Below are positions 57,690 to 64,000 of a stretch of DNA of 64,000 nucleotides, piece after piece (the first letter of the stretch is position 1; the number at the start of each line of letters is the position of its first letter). The stretch covers positions 79,546,346 through 79,610,345 of the forward strand of contig CM077157.1 in assembly GCA_039583875.1 (NCBI GenBank). The letters are read 5' to 3'. This stretch comes from Platanthera guangdongensis. Taxonomy: Eukaryota; Streptophyta; Magnoliopsida; Asparagales; Orchidaceae. A model generated the notes under the pieces. The model searched no databases. It saw nothing but the letters and a program-made list of their open reading frames with translations, and was not told the origin of the DNA. The translations under genes were made by a program, and so were the position numbers.

Positions 57690-57799
57690 GCTGGGTGAGC
57701 ACCAATCATAGCAACTGCCATCATCGTACAATTGTGTGCAGCGGTAATGCCTCTTGGATCATCTTCGAATACCACACATTTTGAAGGTTTCCGATCTAA
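57690..57799 (-). CDS. HAD-superfamily hydrolase, penultimate visible exon
   Basis: The 110 bp exon on the minus strand lies between a TATTGGCAG acceptor (57801-57800) and a GTAAGTATA donor (57689). It codes for LDRKPSKCVVFEDDPRG followed by an ITAAHNC stretch and ends IGAHPA. The FEDDPRGITAAHN segment is the HAD motif with the two acidic residues that hold Mg2+ in the phosphatase/phosphohydrolase fold. It ends in phase 2, which fits the exon at 35345. Upstream exons with the nucleophile Asp and cap domain are not seen in the remaining 6.2 kb and must lie beyond the window, unless the gene is truncated by the Tat element. Confidence 0.82.
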
Positions 57800-58649
57800 C
57801 TGCCAATAAATGAAGCGTTTGACATGATATGATTATCATATATAATCAAGCAAATTGAAATTGAAATTTAAATTATTATTTACTCTCAATTATAATTGGT
57901 GCATTAGATTGTTTTTTATATATTAATTCTCTTAATACATTTACATATATGTAATCAATAAGTTATTAAATAAGGTGGCACTGTAAGCTGAAATTTATGC
58001 TCTTCTTTTTATCAAAAGGATAGACTACTCTTAGAAAAAACCTCTCAAAGGTTCAATTTGTGAATGGGTTAGAAAATAGGGTAAAAAGAAAGACAATATA
58101 TGAGATAGAAAATGGGGAGTTAGCTTTTATACTACACAAGGTGTCCATGGTTTCACGCGACAGATGCCCAGTCACCACTCACACACACACAAAAGAATGA
58201 ACAAATTAATGGAAAGAGAGAACTTAAGAATTTCCTTTAAACTCTACACTCATAGCCTCCGTTTTGGACAGCTGTGGAGTTTGAGCAGCGATAGTGTATT
58301 GTAGCAAATGCATTGGTGAAGGTTTACTTGAGTTTTGAACTTTCACCGCTTTTTTGACCCAAACCTCACTTTTTGGGATCTCCACGTTCATGGCTGCTAA
58401 AGCTCGAGTGCACTTGCATGATTGTGGCAGTGTTTTTGACTAAATGTCATTTTAGAAAAATATCGTTTGTGATCACACAAACTCGATCACACAAACTAAA
58501 ACACTACATATATTTTTCAAAATTGTGTTTACAATCGCCACCAGTCCCCCACCGTTCTCCAAAAATGTCTTAAACTCAAGAGTTCGATCTTTAGTTACAA
58601 ATGAGAGACACTTGCATTTTTATATGCCCTAAAGAATTTTCCCTCTTCA
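57800..58649. other. Probable next intron of the HAD gene
   Basis: AT-rich up to about 58250, with a CACACACACACAAAA run at 58179-58194. No exon recognised before the Tat element starts at 58650. Confidence 0.45.
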
Positions 58650-60951
58650 TGAGGTTCCCCTTAGCTAGTCTGGTCGAACCATGGATCCAATGAGCGCAAT
58701 CCCAAACGCCGACCACACCCACACACACAGAACCGCCTCCTACGAGCACTGTCTTACGGACACAAGGTCGCACGTGCCCACTCCAGCCGCATGCGAGTAC
58801 GTGCGGGGCTCCAGTATATCACGCACAAACTTGCGTGCGGTTTGGCGCGCACCTGGGATCGTGTGCACCTACGCGTGGGACATATGGTCACGCGAAGGGC
58901 GCGGTTTTTCCGGGATGAAGGGCAGCCTTCCAGCCACCCTCCCCCTGACCTCCTAGATCTGGCGGCCACCTGGACGCCCGGATCCAGGCAACCTGTTCCG
59001 CCGCAGATAGCGGAACGCCGCCCTGCCCTCCAGTAGACAGGATCGGGCGGCTTCTTGGCCACCCAGGTCCAGGAGACGGTCTTCTCTGTTGCAGAGGGCG
59101 GATGCCTCCAACCCGTCGTGCCTCCACCCCGCCTATGGCAGTCTGGATAGGGCGGCCTCCTGGCCGCCCAGATCCGGGCGGCGACAGTCTTTCCGTAGAA
59201 GGGGAGGGCGGCCTCCAGGCCGCCCTGCCCCTCTGGCCGCCTGGATCGGCGGCCTTTTGGCCGCACCGCAAGGGGCGGCCATGCTTTGGCCGCCTTCTGC
59301 CACAAGGGGCGGCCATACCATGGCTGCTCGCCCCTTTGGCCTCCAAAATCGGGCAGCCCCTCAGCCGGCCGACATTCCGACAGCAGCCGACCGAGTTCCT
59401 CCGCCGAGCGATTTCCTCGCCGGCCGGTCCGTTCGCCGTCATAAATTCTCCACTGCCTGATCTCGTTCCCGAAATCGCTGTCGTCGGTTACAAGGATAAC
59501 CACTCACGTAACCGCTCGCGTAATCTCCCGTAATGGGGGAGTGCGTAGCCAAAAATAGAATGGTCTGGATTTAATAAAATTAATACACATAATGAACCAA
59601 AGTCCCATAAAAATACAATAAAAATAATTATAATATATAGACCTATAAATAGCAAATGTGGTGGTTATTGTATGCGGATAGCCGCAAAACCACCATAACC
59701 ACATCTGAGGTCTATAAATAAGGCCTCACATTCTCCTTCATTCTTTCATCCCCAGAATTCCTACTACGGATTTTCTCTCTCCTATCTCATTCCTCCTACA
59801 GATTTTCTCTCTCCTTTCTCATTCCTCCTATGATTTTCTCATTCTCTCCTACGAAGTGCGCACCCCCCCCCCCCCCCGTGCGCACTCCTGACGCGCGTTC
59901 CACCTTGCGCCTTTTCTCCAAAGTGCACGCGTCCTCTCGTGTACACGTTCCTCCTTGCATGCGCCTCTCCTCCAACGTACACACGTTCCCCCGTGCGCAC
60001 GTTCCACCTTGTGCGTGCACCTCTCCTCCAATGTACGCACATTCCCTCGTGCGCACGCCTCTCCTCCAACATGCGCATGTTTCTCCTTGCGCGCGCTTCT
60101 CCTTGCGCGAGCCTCTTCACTAAAGTGCGGACGTCCCTCCGTGCGCGCGTTCCACCTCTCGCGCTACTCCTTGCGCGCGTCTTTCCTCCAACGTACACAC
60201 GTACCCTCGTGTGCATGTTCCTCCTTGTGCAAATTCCTTAGTGCGAGCACCGCTCCAAGTGTGTCGTCGTGCGCTCCGCTCTCAAGACCGCTTCAGGTGC
60301 GTCGTCGTGCACTCCGCTCTCAAGACCGCACCAAGTCCTCCGTCGTGTGTCCCGCTCCAAGTGTGCAACTGCGCGCACTGCTCTCCGAATTGTTATAAGC
60401 ACTCAATGCTCTCAACTCAGGAACAAGCTTACCAATAGCCGACAAAACCAACACTCCAGACTCCTCCAAACACAATAGGAGACTAGCCGCAGAGGATAAA
60501 GCGCACTAAATGTGCCGCTCAAGCTTCCAAGCAGCCGATATCAGGACAAGCAAAGCGAGCTGCTCCCGCTTCAAAGCAACAGTCTAAGACTCCAAAGCAT
60601 CCAGAGTGTGAAGCTCACTATTGTAGTAGGAAAAATAATTAGCTCTGATAGAGGTGGTCGGTTACCATCCGAGCCTAGTACTCTTTCACTCTCTCTCTAA
60701 TAATTGTAACGAGCAGCAGTTTGTTGCCCTCGCTTCCCTCAAAAACTCTGTAACACGACAATGAATAATGGAAGTTTGGTCGGCATAGATCAGAATACGT
60801 GATTTTTCACCTCTTTCCGGGATTTTCCACGTTAAAAAAATTGTCTTATCAGCTTTCTATTTTCTATGATTGTTTGCGCACTCGACCGCTCAACGGGCTA
60901 AGGCGGCCTAGTTTACTCTGGTCTACCAGGAGGGATGAGTTGGCCGCAACA
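58650..60951 (+). repeat. 5' LTR of the Tat-lineage element
   Basis: The 2302 bp repeat starts TGAGGTTCCCCTTAGC and ends GGCCGCAACA. It contains a GGCGGCC / GGCCGCC array (about 58950-59330), two TATA-like boxes (59644 and 59712), a C run at 59867-59877, and then an array of GTGCGCAC motifs (about 59875-60260). The start matches 63609-63990. A possible duplication partner cannot be checked. Confidence 0.85.
59712..59719 (+). promoter_or_regulatory. TATA box of the Tat-lineage LTR
   Basis: TATAAATA in GAGGTCTATAAATAAGGCC, followed by a pyrimidine-rich leader. An upstream TATAAATA at 59644 is an alternative. Confidence 0.6.
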
Positions 60952-60954
60952 GTT

Positions 60955-60972
60955 TGACGCCGTCTGTGGGAA
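60955..60972 (+). other. Primer binding site of the Tat-lineage element
   Basis: TGACGCCGTCTGTGGGAA lies three bases after the LTR. It differs by one base from the TGGCGCCGTCTGTGGGAA site usual in the RIRE2/Tat group. Confidence 0.85.
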
Positions 60973-61032
60973 ATGAGTTCCCTAAAGTTCGCAGAAGACT
61001 CAGAAGACAGTACCCTATGACCAACGGTACTA

Positions 61033-62700
61033 GTGACTAGTGACCATGGCGGGAAGAGCCACCCACACTGCCGAAAGATCAATCCATGGGGGTATATCAA
61101 TCTAGCTGTCCCTCGATCGTTTGTCAGCATGCCTCTCGCGGTAGAGACCATGAATGCACCTGATATAGCATTGGAAGGATGCATGCGTCACATTGAAGAG
61201 CATCAGGCAGAGATCCTCACGCTCCTGAAAAGCGGAGCACCACAAGCTCATAATCCTACCCTCGGACTAGGCAGCCTGCCTCAGCCAGCTCTTGATTGCG
61301 CTGCAGCCAAACACTTCGCTCACGAGCCCCGTGTATCCGAAAAGGAACTCCCCATCTCAGCCGACCAAAGTCACAATGATCGCCCGGTCGGAGAACTTGA
61401 AGTCTTGTATCGCCGCAACCATATGGAAGCAGCAAAAATTGAACCTGTAGTAGAAGTCCCCACCCACGAAGAAATTCACGCCATGATTGTTGAAGAGAAG
61501 GAATAAGACATGCGACATGCTGCTCACCGACCTCGTACATCGTTTGCGCCAGAGCTCATAGCATATCCAATCCCTAACAGTTTTAAGCTCCTGAACCTCG
61601 AAACGTTCGACAAAGCGAGTGACCCCCAGGACCATATTGATCATTTTGCCACCATCATGAGGAGCAGCAGAGCCCCCGATCAACTGATATGTCAAGCTTT
61701 CCTGACAACACTAAGGGGACAAGCTCGCGCCTGGTTCTACTCCCTGAAGGAAGGAGGAATCGACAACTTTGCAAATCCATCGCAGCTCTTTATTGACGAG
61801 TTCATCACAAATCGCAGGATTGTCCAGGACCCCTCCTACCTTTTGGGGATCCGTCAGGCAGAGGGTGAGACCCTCAGAAACTTTTTTTACCGTTTCACGT
61901 CTGAAGCACGACAGATTCCAGGAGTCGACCCTTAACTTTTGCACAGTTTCCTCCTAGGAGGGTTTTGACCCGGCAAATTCTATTCAGCATTGATGAGAGA
62001 GATGATTCCCAGCTACCCTGACCTCGTACGCCGAGTCGAAGCTCGACAGATGAGTCACTCGAAACACACCGACAACGGTTCAGAGAAAGTTCAAAGCAAA
62101 AAAAAGCAAGAACAGCCGACACCTCAAAAAAAGAGAAGTGACCAGTGTGGTAAACCGCGAAAACATCAGCATCAGGGTCGCCCTCTTATCGACACCTCTA
62201 GGTCCAACATACTCTATACAATCCAAGATAAGGTAGCACTCCGTTGGCTCAAGCCAATTGCTCCAAATAAGGGAGATCGGTCGCAACATTGTGAGTTCCA
62301 CCGCGGATGCGGACACAACACAGGAAATTGTACTGAGCTGAAAAAGGAAATTGAGCGTCTTATCTGCAGAGGGCTTCTAAAAATATTATTGCAGAGCAAA
62401 ACACCAAATCAACTAGCGCCACTCAGGCCTGCCGTCTCCAGAGACCAACCCCCTTTGGCGATCAGCTCCCGGCAAATAGGTAAGGTCGCAAGACCTACGC
62501 CTGTCGTCGTCAGGGACCAACCCCCTTTGGCGGTCGGTGCCCGCCAAATAGGTAAGCTCGCAAGACTTACGTCTGACGTCGCCAGGAGCCAATCCCCCTT
62601 AGCGATCGGCGTCTGCCAGACAATAGGTAAGGTCGCAAGACCTACGCCTGACGTCGCCAGGGGCTTACCACCTTTGGTGGTCGGTGCCTGCCAGCAATAA
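61033..62700 (+). pseudogene. gag of the Tat-lineage element
   Basis: One frame with in-frame stops at about 61504, 61933 and 61966. An N-terminal Asp/Glu/His-rich part is followed by a capsid domain (61540-61930: NLETFDKASDPQDHIDHF, CQAFLTTLRGQARAWF, SQLFIDEFITNRR). A basic linker precedes the Tat-type knuckle HCEFHRGCGHNTGNC (about 62290-62330) and the helix LKKEIERLICRGLLK. The end (about 62440-62697) is four tandem units of about 24 residues built on RDQPPLAxxxRQIGKVARPT. Gag packages RNA; here stops prevent a full product. Confidence 0.82.
62440..62697 (+). repeat. Tandem repeat of about 72 bp units at the gag end
   Basis: Four units start with variants of GACCAACCCCCTTTGGCG and contain AATAGGTAAGGTCGCAAGAC. 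The period is a multiple of three, so the repeat is kept in frame. Confidence 0.85.
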
Positions 62701-63608
62701 AGGATAAGACAGATCTCCACCCACCAACGCCAAAGCAGCTCACGAGGCAACAGTGTCAGCACCATACAAACTCGATCAACATCAAAACAGGGCTCAACGC
62801 CAGGGATATCTACCATCAAAGGTGCGATACCAAGCAACATCTAAAGTGCCGCCAATAATATACAAAGCCACTACAAAGTGTTGGAATACATAGCACGAAG
62901 GTACCCGATACAATCACAACAACACAGCAAAGATGTGCAAAAGTTCAACAAAGACGAGTCAACAACTCGCCAACAACATCAATGACCAGAATTGGACACG
63001 GAGCCTACGATCTCAGATAGATCCTCAAAAAAGAGGCCGGCTACATCGCAACGACACAACCATAGCATTATACAGGGCACCAACACCTCCAATCTTACAG
63101 GTATTATGTACAGTTCCTTACAAAAGCCAACCCGCTCCAAGGAAAGCTTGGTGTGTTGCGCACACCGCGTGCATTGTTCCTCGTGCACACTGTACCTGTT
63201 ACGCGCATTACACATTGCGTGCGCCACACATTACACAAATTGCGCCGCGCGCACAAGCCACGCACATTGCTCCCTGCACACACATAACGCATATTGCGCA
63301 TATTGCGCCCCGCGCACATAAAATATACCTCGCGCACATTGCGCCCACCACACCTATCACTTCCAGCGCGTAACGCTCCCCGTTCACGTTCCACACCATA
63401 CACTTCCTGTGCATTTTACTACTCCTTTGGCACACTCACCACCACGCGACAAGCCCACATTTTTTGACACCTAAGCAGAACAATAAGTGCATAACTGCGC
63501 GGGCTTGCGGTCATCTACCATATCAATAAACATTCGAAGAATCGCTTCAAGAAACTTTTTGGTCTCGTTTAATGGGAAAATGACCTCCGAAAATTTTGGG
63601 ACATATGA
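62701..63608 (+). other. Non-coding interior of the Tat-lineage element
   Basis: Lies between gag and the 3' LTR. From about 63140 to 63350 it is rich in GCGCACA / TTGCGC / CATTGCGC motifs in both orientations, reminiscent of the LTR array. No pol domain found. The purine-rich TTTTGGGACATATGA before 63609 would be the weak polypurine tract. Confidence 0.6.
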
Positions 63609-64000
63609 TGAGGTTTCCCTTAGCACGTCCGGTCAAACCATGGATCCAATGAGCGCAACCCCGATCGCCGGCCGCACCCATAGACACAGAACCGCCTCCT
63701 ACGAGCATAGTTGCAAGGCCGCAAGCTCACGCGTGCCCACTCTAGCCGACGTAGGTTTCCAGCCGCATGCGGCTCTGGTACATCACGCACAAACTTGCGC
63801 GCGACCAACCGCGCGCGCCTGCCGACGGCCAACCGCGCCCGCCTGCACACGGTTTGGGGCCGCGCGGTCTGGGATCGCACACGCCTGCGCGTGGCCCAAG
63901 TCGCGCCTGTCTGCGGGCGGCATCTGGCTGCGTGGAGGGCGTGGCTTTTCTCGGATGAAGGGCTACCTTCCGGCCGCCCACCCCCTGGCATCCCAGATCT
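63609..64000 (+). repeat. 3' LTR of the Tat-lineage element (start only)
   Basis: Aligns with 58650-58960: ACCATGGATCCAATGAGCGCAA, AGAACCGCCTCCTACGAGCA, CATCACGCACAAACTTGCG and GGATGAAGGGC are shared. It has an extra GCGCGCC-rich segment (63795-63860) not in the 5' copy. It runs off the window. Confidence 0.85.

Larger units (their letters stand above)
58650..64000 (+). mobile_element. Tat-lineage Ty3/gypsy element coding only for gag (non-autonomous)
   Basis: The 5' LTR (58650-60951) is followed by a TGACGCCGTCTGTGGGAA primer site, a gag region (61033-62700), 900 bp without coding sequence, and the start of a 3' LTR (63609 to window end). No protease, reverse transcriptase, RNase H or integrase lies between the LTRs. 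The primer site and gag type are those of the Tat/RIRE2/Ogre group. It resembles gag-containing non-autonomous derivatives mobilised by a full-length partner. The 3' end is outside the window. Confidence 0.85.

Noticed and set aside
58754..60478. Long open frames on both strands, up to 249 residues
   Set aside because: The GC-rich GGCGGCC and GTGCGCAC arrays of the Tat LTR keep frames open; there is no domain and both strands are equally open.
1..64000. tRNA genes, rRNA genes, or organelle-derived inserts
   Set aside because: No cloverleaf with intact A and B boxes, no rRNA core sequence and no organelle gene was recognised; box B-like motifs belong to SINEs.

Overview
The window is nuclear DNA from a flowering plant, probably a eudicot with a large, repeat-rich genome. 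The evidence is plant-type Ty1/copia (SIRE-like) and Ty3/gypsy (chromovirus and Tat) retrotransposons, Au-type SINEs, CACTA, hAT-like and Tourist-like DNA elements, and a degenerate endogenous plant pararetrovirus. There are no bacterial operons, ribosome binding sites or CRISPR arrays. Species cannot be read from the sequence. The only convincing host gene is a HAD-family hydrolase on the minus strand, seen as two exons (35177-35345 and 57690-57799) separated by one intron of 22,344 bp that is filled with transposons.

Layout from the left. Positions 1-18998 are a nest. An old SIRE-like element (A; only its 3' part is here) carries an extra ORF downstream of pol. That ORF is interrupted by a Ty3/gypsy solo LTR (370-3511, target duplication CTTAT) and by a complete 12.1 kb SIRE-like element B (4904-17045, duplication ATATG). 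The reading frame resumes exactly across both duplications, and element A's 3' LTR follows (17381-18998). Positions 19000-23340 are a graveyard: an LTR-like remnant, an inverted SIRE-like fragment, a CACTA end, and LTR fragments of a gypsy and a copia family. Positions 23341-30566 hold a minus-strand chromodomain Ty3/gypsy element (Tekay-like), inserted in another SIRE-like LTR (30567 to about 32406). A SINE, a Tourist-like MITE and a fold-back MITE follow to 34000.

The intron of the HAD gene (35346-57689) contains a fold-back MITE split by a full-length Ty1/copia element (36208-44028, duplication CCATT). It also contains an endogenous caulimovirid on the minus strand (about 44145-53567) with terminal direct repeats, itself hit by a SIRE-like solo LTR (44253-46049, duplication ACTCA) and by a MITE. 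Further right are a hAT-like element with a large GA-rich microsatellite and a SINE with a 19 bp duplication. To the right of the upstream exon lies a Tat-lineage Ty3/gypsy element whose internal region codes only for gag (58650 to beyond the window end).

Two points stand out. First, nearly every LTR family here, though unrelated, carries a dense array of its own short inverted-repeat motif, most of them CpG-containing, upstream of a TATA box. Second, in SIRE-like element B the same motif array plus a TATA box recurs inside the element, about 110 bp before the start codon of the extra ORF. A diverged, independent copy (19640-20309) keeps the same arrangement, which suggests a dedicated internal promoter for that ORF. 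All retroelement polyproteins seen here are broken by stops or frameshifts. Only the HAD exons look intact.
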